DNA of 48,182 nt. Origin: Egibacteraceae bacterium. GTDB taxonomy: Bacteria > Actinomycetota > Nitriliruptoria > Euzebyales > Egibacteraceae. Below the pieces are notes generated by a model. It ran no database searches and was not told where the DNA came from. It saw only the letters and a program-made list of their open reading frames with translations. This document shows, one piece after another, positions 8,945 through 17,463 of this stretch (positions within the stretch are counted from its first letter, which is position 1; every line of letters starts with the position of its first letter). Position numbers and translations under genes: made by a program. Location of the stretch: NCBI GenBank assembly GCA_030446775.1, contig JAUJMQ010000019.1, positions 1-48,182 of the forward strand, read 5' to 3'.

Positions 8945-8988
8945 GTTTGTTCTGCGTCCCTTGGCCGGCCGAGGCGATCAGAACAAAC
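8945..8988. repeat. 44-nt extragenic palindrome, copy A
   Basis: The ends GTTTGTTCTG (8945-8954) and CAGAACAAAC (8979-8988) pair perfectly and the centre GGCCGGCC is self-complementary, with a few mismatches between. Length and outer arms are the same as the copies at 10093 and 38593. The stop codon of the DUF559/AbiEi-like gene (8978-8980) lies inside it. It may act as a terminator for that gene. Confidence 0.8.
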
Positions 8989-10009
8989 CCGACTGGCGAC
9001 GGGCCAGCAGTGCGCGGACCGTGCCGTCAACCTCCCGGGCGAAGGCGTGCGGTGCATCGTCGACCTGCCCGACCGGGTACCGGTCGACCTGCCAACCGGC
9101 TCGCTGCATCAACCGGTCCCGCCGCTGATCGGCCCGCTGCTGGGCCGGCAGCAGGTGATGCGGACCGTCGATCTCGATGTCGTAGCGCAGCTCGACCACG
9201 GCAAGGTCCGCCTCCCCGGCGGGACGGCCGGCCAGGCTGACCGTGTACGGCCGCGGGTGCAGCGCCAGCCCGTGGAGGGACAGGACCTCTCCGACGATGC
9301 CCCGTGCCCGTCCCTCGGTCCTGGAGTGCGACAACCCCCCTCGGAGATCCGTGACGACCCGGGCCAGCAGCGTTGCCCCGTGAAACGCTCCGGCAGCGTC
9401 CATACGTGCCTCGAGGGTGTCGAGCGTGGTCAACCTCAGGGCGTCCGCCGTGCCGATCATGCGAGCAAGCTCGACATGACGCCGGCGTTGCTTTCGCAGT
9501 GCCCACGCCATGTCCATCAGCGTCCGCTCCACGTCGCAGACCGGCAGTCCCCGCAGCCAGCGCACGTGCGCCAGCGGTACCGACCCGTACCGGAGGCAGA
9601 CGTCGGCGCGCCGGAGATGGCCGCTGTGTCCCGGAACCCGCAGCCAGTCGACCGGTGGTGGTCCCGCCAGACCGTGCAGCCACGCCGCCGACGGCCCGCA
9701 GGCGACCTGGCCCGCTTGGAGCGCCGCGCCGACCAGTGCCGAGACGGCGTCATGACGTGCAGACAGCCGTCGGAAGCGGGACTCGGCCTCGACCGGTCGC
9801 GCGTAGGCGAGCAACGAGGCGGCCAGCCGGCGGACGGGCTCGTCGGGACCGGGCAACCAGATCGTTCCGCGGTCGCAGCGTCGCCAGCCCTGCGCCCGGA
9901 TCCGGGTCGCAACGGCCCACTCGGACGCTCCCGCGAGGCGCAGCTGCCACGGGGCGATGATGAGGTGCTGGCGCTCGGCGACGGCGGCGGCGACCGCGAG
10001 GGGGAGCAT
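8978..10009 (-). CDS. AbiEi-like / DUF559-domain protein
   Basis: A 343-residue protein with the layout of a large actinobacterial family annotated as AbiEi-like antitoxin or DUF559 (Vsr-like endonuclease fold). It has an N-terminal helical or winged-helix region, a middle part with CGPSAAWLHGL and CDVERTLMDMA, and a C-terminal segment (EADLAVVELRYDIEIDGPHH, then about QQRADQRRDRLMQRAGWQVDRYPV) that resembles the core of PD-(D/E)xK nucleases. These proteins occur alone and their function is unproven. The ATG at 10009 (MLPLAVAAAV) was chosen because upstream codons are Arg/Pro-rich and run into a palindromic repeat. The gene is bracketed by two copies of the 44-nt palindrome, which suggests insertion as a unit. 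No toxin partner is adjacent. Confidence 0.7.
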   Translation of the reverse strand: MLPLAVAAAVAERQHLIIAPWQLRLAGASEWAVATRIRAQGWRRCDRGTIWLPGPDEPVRRLAASLLAYARPVEAESRFRRLSARHDAVSALVGAALQAGQVACGPSAAWLHGLAGPPPVDWLRVPGHSGHLRRADVCLRYGSVPLAHVRWLRGLPVCDVERTLMDMAWALRKQRRRHVELARMIGTADALRLTTLDTLEARMDAAGAFHGATLLARVVTDLRGGLSHSRTEGRARGIVGEVLSLHGLALHPRPYTVSLAGRPAGEADLAVVELRYDIEIDGPHHLLPAQQRADQRRDRLMQRAGWQVDRYPVGQVDDAPHAFAREVDGTVRALLARRQSGLF

Positions 10010-10092
10010 CCCCGCAGACTGCGCCGGCGGCCGCCCCAGCGCCGAGGCGATCGCCGGCGCCGGGGGCCGCGCCCCCCGCCCCCCGCGGCGTC

Positions 10093-10136
10093 GTGTGTTC
10101 GGATTCCCTCTGCCGGCCACGGGGATCAGAACAAAC
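10093..10136. repeat. 44-nt extragenic palindrome, copy B
   Basis: The right arm is GGGGATCAGAACAAAC, identical to the copy at 38621-38636. The left arm is degenerate (16 of 22 positions pair). It lies 28 nt beyond the gcvT stop and could serve as its terminator. Confidence 0.7.
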
Positions 10137-10163
10137 TCCGGGGCGGGGCCGGCGGGGCGGGGG

Positions 10164-11285
10164 TCAGTCCTTCGGGGAGGAGGGCACGAACGGGGGGCGG
10201 ACGACCTCGGCGGAAACGGCTCGCCCGCGGACGTCGATGTCGACGGTTTCACCGAGCTCCACCGACGGGTCGAGGTAGGCCAACGCCACGCCGATCCTCA
10301 AGGTCGGGCTGAACGTGCCGCTCGTCGTCTCGCCGACGTCCGTCCCGCCGCGGCGCACCGCGCAGTGCGCCCGCGGGATCCCGCGCCCGGTCGCCCGCAG
10401 CCCGCGCAGCCGTCGTCGCGCGCCGGCCGCCGTGCGGGCGACGTAGGCGTCCCGGCCGACGAAGTCGGTGTCCGGCTTGACCGCCCAGCCCAGCCCTGCC
10501 TCCACCGGTGAGGTGGCCGGCGAGATGTCCGAGCCGTGCAGCGGGTAGCCCATCTCCAGCCGCAGGGTGTCGCGTGCCCCCAGGCCCGCCGGGACGGCGC
10601 CGGCCTCGACGATGCGGTCCCACAGCGTCGGGGCGGTCTCGGCCGGCACGAACAGCTCGTAGCCGCGCTCGCCGGTGTAGCCCGACCGCGCGAGCACGCC
10701 CGCCTCGGGCGGCGGACCGTCGTCGGCTCCGCCGGTGGCGCTGCCCCCGGGCGCCGGCATCGGCAGCACCGCGCAGTCCAGGTACGCCAACCCGCCGACG
10801 TCGATGCCGGCGGCGGTGACCGCGTCGGTCGAGGCCGGGCCCTGCACGGCGATGCAGGCGAGCTCGTCTTTGACGTCGGCCACATCGGCGTCCACGCCGG
10901 CAGCGCACTCACAGACCAGGGCGTGGACCGCCGCGGCGTTGGCGGCGTTGGGGACGACGAACAGCCCCCAGCCGAGCCGGTACACGAGCAGGTCGTCGAC
11001 GATGCCGCCGTCGGGCGTGAGGCACAGCGTGTAGTGCGCCCGGCCCGCCGGCAGCGCCGCGACGTCGTTGGTGAACGCCCGCTGGACCGCCTGTTCGGCA
11101 CCCGACCCGGTCACCCGCAGGGTGCCGAGGTGGGACAGGTCAAACGCCCCCGCGCCCTCCCGCACCGCGCGGTGCTCGGCGACGACGCTGCCGTAGTCCA
11201 AGGGCATCTCGAAGCCGCCGAAGTCCGTCATCGTCGCTCCGAGGGCGCGGTGTCGGTCGTCCAGCGGCGAGCGGCGGGACTCCAT
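10164..11285 (-). CDS. gcvT: aminomethyltransferase (glycine cleavage system T protein)
   Basis: A 373-residue folate-dependent T protein that moves the aminomethyl carbon from lipoylated H protein to tetrahydrofolate, releasing ammonia. Motifs: FGGFEMPLDYGSVVAEHRAVREGAGAFDLSHLG at the start, the TPDGGIVDDLLVYR segment, ARSGYTGERGYELF with the conserved GYTGE, and LGARDTLRLEMGYPLHG. The ATG at 11285 is preceded by AGGAG at a good distance; a GTG 30 nt upstream is possible but has no ribosome site. An extra Gly/Pro/Ala-rich loop (about residues 190-207) precedes GYTGE. It is divergent from lpdA, whose product can be the L protein of the same system. gcvH and gcvP are not in the window. Confidence 0.93.
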   Translation of the reverse strand: MESRRSPLDDRHRALGATMTDFGGFEMPLDYGSVVAEHRAVREGAGAFDLSHLGTLRVTGSGAEQAVQRAFTNDVAALPAGRAHYTLCLTPDGGIVDDLLVYRLGWGLFVVPNAANAAAVHALVCECAAGVDADVADVKDELACIAVQGPASTDAVTAAGIDVGGLAYLDCAVLPMPAPGGSATGGADDGPPPEAGVLARSGYTGERGYELFVPAETAPTLWDRIVEAGAVPAGLGARDTLRLEMGYPLHGSDISPATSPVEAGLGWAVKPDTDFVGRDAYVARTAAGARRRLRGLRATGRGIPRAHCAVRRGGTDVGETTSGTFSPTLRIGVALAYLDPSVELGETVDIDVRGRAVSAEVVRPPFVPSSPKD

Positions 11286-11378
11286 CGGCGACGCTCCTGG
11301 GCGGGGGGAGATCACGGCGGGGCGCCGCAGCCTACCGACGGCGCAGCACCCACCCGGCGTGCCGGTGGCGGCCGTCGA

Positions 11379-11384
11379 TAGGAT
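11379..11384 (+). promoter_or_regulatory. putative -10 element of lpdA
   Basis: TAGGAT in GTCGATAGGATG, 51 nt upstream of the chosen lpdA ATG, fits the actinobacterial housekeeping TAnnnT pattern. No convincing -35 is seen. Confidence 0.4.
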
Positions 11385-11434
11385 GCCCTCGACGACCTCC
11401 GGCCCGAGGCGTGAAGCAGCGGAGAGGAACCGCC

Positions 11435-12826
11435 ATGGCAGACACCTACGACATCGTGATCCTCGGTGGTGGCACCGGCGGCTACTCGTGCGCGTTGCGC
11501 GCCGCGGCGCTGGGGCTCAGCGTCGCGCTGGTGGAGAAGGAGAAGGTCGGCGGGACCTGCCTGCACTGGGGCTGCATCCCGACCAAGGCGCTGCTGCAGG
11601 CCTCCGAGGTCGCCGAGCACGCCCAGACCGCCGGCGAGTACGGCGTCAAGGCGACGTTCGAGGGCGTCGACATGGAGCGCGTCCTGTCCTACAAGAAGAA
11701 GATCGTCGACGCGAACTGGAAGGGCCTGCAGGCCACGCTCAAGGGGCGCGGGGTCGAGACGATCAACGGCGTCGGCCGCCTCAAGGACGCCCGCACGCTT
11801 GTCGTCTCGACCGACGAGGGCGAGCGCACGCTGTCCGCCGGCAGAGCGCTCGTCCTGGCGACCGGTTCCAAGCCACGCAGCCTCCCGGTCCCCGGCGCGG
11901 AGATCGACGGCGAGAAGGTCATCACCTCCGACCACGCCCTGTACCTGGAGCGGGTCCCCCAGCGCCCGATCGTCCTGGGCGCCAGCGCCGTCGGCGTGGA
12001 GTTCTCCTCGGTGTGGAAGGGGTTCGGTGCCGAGCAGGTCACCATCGTCGAGGCCCTGCCGGCGGTCGTGCCCCGCGAGGACGTCGACACGTCCAAGGCC
12101 CTCGCCAAGGACCTGAAGAAGTCGGGGATGAAGGTCGTGACCGGCGCGAAGCTGACCGGTGTCGACAAGGGCGCCGACGGCGTGCGCGCCACGCTCGAGG
12201 ACGGCACGCAGCTCGAGGGCGACGTGCTCCTCGTCGCCGTCGGGCGCGGCCCGGTGAGCGAGGACATGGGCTTCGAGGACGCCGGCGCCACCCTGGACAG
12301 CGGCTTCGTCACCGTCGACGAGTACTGCCGCACCGGCCCCGAGGGGCTGTACGCCATCGGCGACGTCATCCCGACGCTCGGGCTGGCGCACGCGTCGTTC
12401 TCCGAGGGGTTCCTCGTCGCCGAGCAGGTCGCCGGGCGGACCGTGACGCCGATCGACTACGCCGGCGTGCCGCGGGTCTACTACTGCCACCCGGAGGTCG
12501 CCAGCGTCGGCTACACCGAGCAGGAGCTGACCGAGCAGGGCGTCGAGTTCGACAAGGCGATGTTCCCCTTCACCCACAACGGGCGCGCCATGATGATGAA
12601 GGGGACGGGGCACGTGAAGGTGCTCGCCGGCAGGAACGGCGGCAAGGTCCTCGGCATCCACATCGTGGGCCCCCGCGCCACCGACCTCATCGCCGAGGGG
12701 CAGCTCGTCTACAACTGGGAGGCCTTGCCGACCGACGTCGCGGAGTTCATCCACCCGCACCCGACGATGTCGGAGGCCGTCGGCGAGGCGCACATGGCGC
12801 TGGCCGGAAACCCGCTCCACGGCTGA
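11435..12826 (+). CDS. lpdA: dihydrolipoyl dehydrogenase (E3)
   Basis: The 463-residue FAD/NAD disulfide oxidoreductase reoxidises dihydrolipoamide on E2 proteins or GcvH. It shows the FAD-binding GGGTGGYSCA (residues 10-19), the redox disulfide GGTCLHWGCIPTK, the NAD-binding VLGASAVGVEFSS around 180, the second FAD segment (YAIGDVIPT) and the C-terminal HPHPTMSEAVGEA, which supplies the catalytic His-Glu pair. The ATG at 11435 follows GGAGAGGA by 6 nt and gives the typical MADTYDIVILGGG start. It heads the lpdA-E2-lipB-lipA cluster. Which complexes it serves (2-oxoglutarate, pyruvate, branched-chain or glycine cleavage) cannot be fixed from the sequence. Confidence 0.96.
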   Translation: MADTYDIVILGGGTGGYSCALRAAALGLSVALVEKEKVGGTCLHWGCIPTKALLQASEVAEHAQTAGEYGVKATFEGVDMERVLSYKKKIVDANWKGLQATLKGRGVETINGVGRLKDARTLVVSTDEGERTLSAGRALVLATGSKPRSLPVPGAEIDGEKVITSDHALYLERVPQRPIVLGASAVGVEFSSVWKGFGAEQVTIVEALPAVVPREDVDTSKALAKDLKKSGMKVVTGAKLTGVDKGADGVRATLEDGTQLEGDVLLVAVGRGPVSEDMGFEDAGATLDSGFVTVDEYCRTGPEGLYAIGDVIPTLGLAHASFSEGFLVAEQVAGRTVTPIDYAGVPRVYYCHPEVASVGYTEQELTEQGVEFDKAMFPFTHNGRAMMMKGTGHVKVLAGRNGGKVLGIHIVGPRATDLIAEGQLVYNWEALPTDVAEFIHPHPTMSEAVGEAHMALAGNPLHG

Positions 12827-13064
12827 GCCCGCCCGGGCGCAGCGTTTCCACCCGAACCGCCGGGGAACAGGACCGACGAGCATGGCCGACCGGACCAGGA
12901 GCCGCCGCAACGCGCCGCCTGCCGAGGCCGAAGGCCGACGCCGCCGCTCGGGTGGCCCGCCACCGGACGAGCCTCGGCGCCGCAGAGGCAGGGCGACCAA
13001 GGCTTCCCCCGCCCCCGGCCAGCCCGAGCCCGCTGCCGAGCAACGCCAGGACAGGAGCACGCCC

Positions 13065-14672
13065 GTGGCAACCGAAGTCACCCTTCCCCAGCTCGGTGAG
13101 AGCGTCACCGAGGGCACGATCACCGCGTGGCTCGTCGAGGTCGGCGACTCCGTCGAGGCCGACCAGCCGCTGTTCGAGCTGAGCTCGGACAAGATCGACA
13201 CCGAGGTCCCCGCCCCCGCGGCCGGCGTGCTCACCGAGATCAAGGTCCAGGTCGACGAGACCGTCGACGTCGGCACGGTCGTCGCGGTCATCGGCGGTGA
13301 GGGCGAGGGCGGCGGCGACGGCCAGGCCGAGACCGGCCAGGCCGAGACCGGCCAGGCCGAGACCAGCCAGGCCCAGGACGGCCAGGCCGAGGAGGCTCAG
13401 GCCGAGCCAGCCGGCGACGCCGCCGGCAACGAGGGTCCCCAGTCGGCGGGCTCGGTCGCCGAGCGCGAGGACGTCGCAGCCGAGGCAGGCGCCGAGGCAG
13501 GCGGCTCGGACACCGCGACGGTCCCCGACCGCGCCACCGAGCCCAGCCACGACACCGGCGCGGAGGAGCCTGCGGCCGGCGCCAGCGGCGGAGGCGGCGG
13601 TGTCTACGAGGACACCGACGAGGCGTCCGACACGCGCCAGGCTGTCGACGGCGAGGCTCCGTCGTCGGGCGGCGCCGGAGCCCTCGCGTCGCCGCTCGTG
13701 CGCCGGCTGGCCTCCGAGCGCGGGGTGGACCTGTCGTCGCTGCAAGGCAGCGGCGAGGGCGGCCGCATCACCCGCGAGGACGTCGAGGGCGCGACCGGCG
13801 ATGGCGCCGCCGCCCAGCCCGAGGAGCAGGCCGCGCCGCGCCAGGAGCAGCCCGCGGCCAGGCAGGGCGCACCGAGCAAGCAGCCGGAGGCCGAACCGAA
13901 GGCACCGCCCCAGCCGGAACGTCGACCGACTCCCCAGACCGGCGACCGGACGCGGGTCGAGGACCTGTCGCGGATCCGCCAGCGGATCGCCGCGAAGATG
14001 ATGGAGTCGCTGGCGTCCTCCGCGCAGCTGACGACGGTCCAGGAGGCCGACCTCACCCGCGTCATGCAGGTGCGCGCACAGGTCAAGGACGAGTTCAAGG
14101 CCCGCGAGGGCGTCTCGCTGTCGCCGTTCACGTTCCTGTGCCGGGCGGCCGTGCTCGCGATCCGCAACCACCCGAAGGTCAACGCGAACGCCGACTGGAA
14201 CGCCGGCAAGGTCACGTTCCACGAGTACGTCAACCTCGGGATCGCCGTGGACACCGACAAGGGCCTGCTCGTGCCCAACGTCAAGGGGGCCGACGACCTG
14301 TCGCTGGCCGGCCTGGGCCGCGCGATCAAGGAGGTCGCCGACAAGGCCCGCGGCAAGGGCAAGCTCGAGATGTCCGACATCGAGGGCGCCACCTTCACGA
14401 TGACGAACACCGGCAGCGTCGGGGTGCTCATCGACACGCCGATCCTGAACTACCCCGAGGTGGCGATCCTGGGCACCGGCGCGGTCAAGAAGCGCCCGGT
14501 CGTCGTCACCGACGAGGCCGGCCCCGCGATCGCGATCCGCGACATGATCTACCTGTCACTGACCTACGACCACCGGCTCATCGACGGCGCCGACGCCGCC
14601 CGCTTCGTCACCTCCGTCAAGGAGGTCGTCGAGACCCACGACTGGGCGCAGGAGATCGGTTACGGCGTCTGA
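13065..14672 (+). CDS. sucB: 2-oxo acid dehydrogenase E2, dihydrolipoamide succinyltransferase-like
   Basis: A 535-residue E2 core protein with one N-terminal lipoyl domain (Lys43 in SSDKIDTEVPAPAAG), a long Ala/Glu/Gln linker that begins with GQAET repeats (about residues 87-110), a peripheral E3-binding domain (ASPLVRRLASERGVDLSSLQG), a second Pro/Gln-rich linker and the acyltransferase domain ending in the catalytic LTYDHRLIDGADAARF. The GTG at 13065 was chosen because GGACAGGAG lies just upstream and VATEVTLPQLGESVTEG is the normal family N-terminus. An in-frame ATG at 12882 would add 61 Arg/Pro-rich residues. lpdA lies just upstream. The TLPxLGESVTEG pattern favours succinyltransferase, but actinobacterial E2 proteins are often shared between complexes. 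Confidence 0.92.
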   Translation: MATEVTLPQLGESVTEGTITAWLVEVGDSVEADQPLFELSSDKIDTEVPAPAAGVLTEIKVQVDETVDVGTVVAVIGGEGEGGGDGQAETGQAETGQAETSQAQDGQAEEAQAEPAGDAAGNEGPQSAGSVAEREDVAAEAGAEAGGSDTATVPDRATEPSHDTGAEEPAAGASGGGGGVYEDTDEASDTRQAVDGEAPSSGGAGALASPLVRRLASERGVDLSSLQGSGEGGRITREDVEGATGDGAAAQPEEQAAPRQEQPAARQGAPSKQPEAEPKAPPQPERRPTPQTGDRTRVEDLSRIRQRIAAKMMESLASSAQLTTVQEADLTRVMQVRAQVKDEFKAREGVSLSPFTFLCRAAVLAIRNHPKVNANADWNAGKVTFHEYVNLGIAVDTDKGLLVPNVKGADDLSLAGLGRAIKEVADKARGKGKLEMSDIEGATFTMTNTGSVGVLIDTPILNYPEVAILGTGAVKKRPVVVTDEAGPAIAIRDMIYLSLTYDHRLIDGADAARFVTSVKEVVETHDWAQEIGYGV

Positions 14673-14688
14673 GCGGGCGCCGGCCGCT

Positions 14689-15396
14689 GTGGTCGGGCGT
14701 GCGGCCACGTCCATGCTGTCGGTGTGGTGCGGCGAGGTCGTCTACGAGGAGGCGTTGCACTGGCAGCGCCTGCTCGCGGCGGCCCGGGCGTCAAGCGGCA
14801 TCGACGACGTGCTGCTCGCCCTCACCCACGACGCGGTCTACACGGCCGGACGCAACGCCGACCTTGACGCCAACGTGCTGGGAGACACCGGTGTCCGCGT
14901 CGTGCGCGTCGACCGCGGCGGCGAGCTCACCTACCACGGGCCGGGCCAGCTCGTCGTCTACCCCATCCGCCGGCTGACCGACTCCAAGGCCGTGCGCCGC
15001 CACGTCGACGCGCTCGTCGAGGCCTGTGTCCGGACGGCCGCCTCGTTCGGGCTCCCCGCTCGCGCCGACGACCGCCGCCCCGGAGTGTGGGTCGGCGACG
15101 ACAAGATCGGCGCCGTCGGGGTGCGCGTCACGCGGCGGGTCACGACCCACGGGCTGGCCTTCAACGTCGACCCGGACCTCGCCGAGTTCACCGCCGGCAT
15201 CGTCCCCTGCGGCATCCGTGACGGCGGGGTCACCTCGTTGGCCGCGCTCGGCGTCGCCACGTCGATGACCGAGGTCCGTCACCGGCTCGTCGCGTTCCTC
15301 GCCGACGCCCTCGGGGCCACCCTGCAGCCGGCGACACCGGCCGACCTCGGCCTGATCGCGGCCGGAGGCGGCACCCCCTGGTCAGCCGCCGGCTGA
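14689..15396 (+). CDS. lipB: octanoyl-[acyl carrier protein]:protein octanoyltransferase
   Basis: A 235-residue enzyme that moves octanoate from acyl carrier protein to apo-lipoyl domains, the first step of lipoate synthesis. Key motifs are present: DRGGELTYHGPGQLVVYPI, the catalytic Lys in DDKIGAVGVR, HGLAFNV, and the nucleophilic Cys in IVPCGI. It begins 16 nt after the E2 stop. The GTG at 14689 or the ATG at 14713 (MLSVWCGEVVYEEA) could be the start; the latter gives the more usual family N-terminus. It is co-directional with lipA and the two together complete lipoylation of the neighbouring E2. Confidence 0.95.
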   Translation: MVGRAATSMLSVWCGEVVYEEALHWQRLLAAARASSGIDDVLLALTHDAVYTAGRNADLDANVLGDTGVRVVRVDRGGELTYHGPGQLVVYPIRRLTDSKAVRRHVDALVEACVRTAASFGLPARADDRRPGVWVGDDKIGAVGVRVTRRVTTHGLAFNVDPDLAEFTAGIVPCGIRDGGVTSLAALGVATSMTEVRHRLVAFLADALGATLQPATPADLGLIAAGGGTPWSAAG

Positions 15397-15440
15397 GCCG
15401 CCGCACCCCCCCGGTCGCAAGGTCGCCCGACCGCTCCCGA

Positions 15441-15446
15441 TAGCAT
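15441..15446 (+). promoter_or_regulatory. putative -10 element of lipA
   Basis: TAGCAT in CCGATAGCATGGG lies 38 nt upstream of the preferred lipA GTG. An alternative lipA ATG at 15445 would fall inside this element, which argues for the downstream start. The -35 is not obvious. Confidence 0.4.
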
Positions 15447-15483
15447 GGGCTCTCCCCGTTCGCCGCCTGCCACAGGGAGAGCC

Positions 15484-16428
15484 GTGACTGCTGTGATCCC
15501 CCAGGGCGCGACGCGCCTGACGGTCGTCGGCGCGCCCAGCGTCGCGCAGCGCAAGCCGAAGTGGCTGAAGCAGACGGCACCGCTGGCGGGGCCCAACTAC
15601 CGCGAGCTCAAGGACACGATGCGGGGCCTGTCGCTGCACACCGTCTGCGAGGAGGCGGGGTGTCCCAACATCTCCGAGTGCTGGGAGGACCGCGAGGCGA
15701 CCTACCTCATCGGCGGCGAGGACTGCACCCGCCGCTGCGGCTTCTGCCAGATCGCCACCGGCAAGCCCAAGGGCTACGACCGCGACGAGCCGCGCCGCGT
15801 CGCGGAGGCGGTCGCCGAGATGGGGCTGCACTTCGCCGTCGTGACCGGCGTCGCCCGCGACGACCTGCCAGACGGGGGCGCCTGGCTGTACGCCGAGACC
15901 TGCCGCCGGATCAAGGCGCTGCTCGCTTCCTGCGGGGTCGAGCTGCTCATCCCCGACTTCCGCGGTGACGCCGACGCGCTGCGTGAGGTCCTCGCCGCCG
16001 AGCCCGAGGTCCTGTCGCACAACCTCGAGACGACGCGGCGGCTGTTTCGCCACGTCCGGCCGGCGTTCACCTACGAGGGCAGCCTGGAGGTGCTGTCGCG
16101 GACCCGCGCCTGGTCGTCGTCGGCCGCCAAGTCCAACCTCATCCTCGGGATGGGGGAGACCGAGGACGAGGTGCGCGAGTGCCTGCGCGACCTGCGCGAG
16201 GCCGGCTGCCAGATCGTCACGATCGGGCAGTACCTGCAGCCCACGCACAAGCACCTGGCGCTCCAGCGGTTCGTCGAGCCCGCGGAGTTCCTGCGCTACG
16301 CGCGCTACGGACGCGAGCTCGGGTTCGACCACGTCGAGTCGGGGCCGCTCGTGCGCTCGTCCTACCGGGCCGGTCGCCAGGCGATGAACGCGGGGGTGTG
16401 GCGCCGGCCGGTGAGCGCGACCGCGTGA
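15484..16428 (+). CDS. lipA: lipoyl synthase (radical SAM)
   Basis: The 314-residue radical SAM enzyme inserts two sulfurs into octanoyl-lipoyl domains. Both cluster motifs are present: the auxiliary cluster [12 protein letters not shown] and the SAM-cluster CTRRCGFC, plus the C-terminal VRSSY motif whose serine ligates the auxiliary cluster. The GTG at 15484 follows AGGGAG at a good distance. An ATG at 15445 would overlap the likely -10 promoter element. The gene completes the lipoate block and has its own probable promoter. Iron-sulfur carriers such as the A-type protein at 7.2 kb may supply its clusters (inference). Confidence 0.96.
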   Translation: MTAVIPQGATRLTVVGAPSVAQRKPKWLKQTAPLAGPNYRELKDTMRGLSLHTVCEEAGCPNISECWEDREATYLIGGEDCTRRCGFCQIATGKPKGYDRDEPRRVAEAVAEMGLHFAVVTGVARDDLPDGGAWLYAETCRRIKALLASCGVELLIPDFRGDADALREVLAAEPEVLSHNLETTRRLFRHVRPAFTYEGSLEVLSRTRAWSSSAAKSNLILGMGETEDEVRECLRDLREAGCQIVTIGQYLQPTHKHLALQRFVEPAEFLRYARYGRELGFDHVESGPLVRSSYRAGRQAMNAGVWRRPVSATA

Positions 16429-16515
16429 CGGCGACGCGCCTGCGTCTGGGCGACCGGGCACGACGGCGACGCGCCGGGGCCTTGTGGGCCGGGCACGACG
16501 CCGACGCGCCGGCGT

Positions 16516-16901
16516 TCAGTCCGACGGCACCGTGGGCGGCTGGGCCCGCCCGCCTCCGGGGCCTGGCCGGCTTCCGCGGATGAGACCGACCCCGAGGGTC
16601 ACGACCCCCAGCGCGAGCGAGACCGCGCCGAGGTAGGCCAGGTTGATCAGCGCGTTGGGCTGTGTCGCGTCGGGCGACAGGACCCCCGAAGGCGGCCGAG
16701 GGCAGCACGATCAGCGCACGCCGGGCGGCCGGCGTGACTCGCGGCTCTCCGCTCGCCTCCCGGGGACCCAGCCGGCAGCCGTCCGGGCTCGCGCAGCAGC
16801 GTCCAGTTCGGCGGCCCCCCGGGCGTGAAGGGCACCGCGGCATCGGCGAACTGCAGCACCCGCGGAAGCGACCGCGGGGCGGCGCGCAGCACGCGAGCCA
16901 T
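16516..16901 (-). pseudogene. fragment of an unidentified membrane protein
   Basis: On the minus strand a reading frame ending at 16516 carries a clear C-terminal membrane helix (NLAYLGAVSLALGVVTLGVG) followed by a charged Pro/Gly tail. A second hydrophobic stretch (ALIVLPSAAFGG) lies upstream in another frame, and an ATG at 16901 opens a third frame (MARVLRAAPRSLPRVLQF). One-base shifts would join them into a protein of about 125 residues. I do not recognise the family. The 5' part overlaps a decayed PadR-like gene on the other strand, so either the region is a degraded junction or the base calls are poor. Confidence 0.35.
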
Positions 16902-16951
16902 CTCGGGAAGGATGCGCAGCTGTCGCCACGGCGACAGCGGAACGGCGCCGG

Positions 16952-17406
16952 GTCGGAGCCAGACGGCTCGCCGCCATGGCCGAGGCCGGACTCGTGGAGG
17001 CCGGCGAGCGGGGCCCCAGGGACCGCCGGCCGTACTCGCTCACCGGGCCGGGCGGGCGGCGTTCGCGGAATGGATCGACCGCGTCCCGGGACCCGAGAAC
17101 ATCCGCTTCCCGCTGCTCCTCACGATCGCGTTCGGGCGGCATCTTCCCGCCGAGCGGCTGGCGGGCTTCGTCGCGCAGCACCGTGCGTTGCACGCCGACC
17201 GGCTCGCTGGCTACGAGCGGCAGCAGGCGGGGGCCACCGCCGCGGCCGACAGAGCCGATCCCTACGCCCTCGCGACGCTGTCGTTCGGCGTCGCCTACGA
17301 GCGCGCCGCGCTGGTCTGGTTCGATCAGCTGCCCCCCGAGATCCGCGGGAGTGGCGACTGGCCGGCCGCCGCCTCACCCGAACCGCTGTCGTCGCCGCCT
17401 GTGTAG
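16952..17406 (+). pseudogene. PadR-family regulator remnant, N-terminus missing and frameshifted
   Basis: Two overlapping frames together read like the second half of a PadR-type transcription factor: RRLAAMAEAGLVEAGERG, then DRRPYSLTGPG (the wing of the winged helix), then after a +1 shift near 17050 GRAAFAEWIDRVPGPENIRFPLL and the C-terminal dimerisation helices ending at 17406. The first two helices of the winged-helix domain are not found upstream in any frame, where the sequence becomes Arg-rich and non-coding. It is therefore a truncated gene, possibly created by a rearrangement around 16.95 kb. Confidence 0.5.
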
Positions 17407-17463
17407 GGTGGCGGCGATCGCCGCTGGCAACCTCCGGAGGGCCTCGCCAGGCCCCCCCGCGCC

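Noticed and set aside
12707-12783. Bacterial SECIS or other in-frame TGA candidates in other genes
   Set aside because: Only the thioredoxin/NHL gene has a TGA with homology on both sides in the same frame; other breaks are frameshifts.
11312-14222. Long minus-strand frames opposite lpdA and the E2 gene
   Set aside because: Shadows of strongly supported plus-strand genes with no domain signatures.
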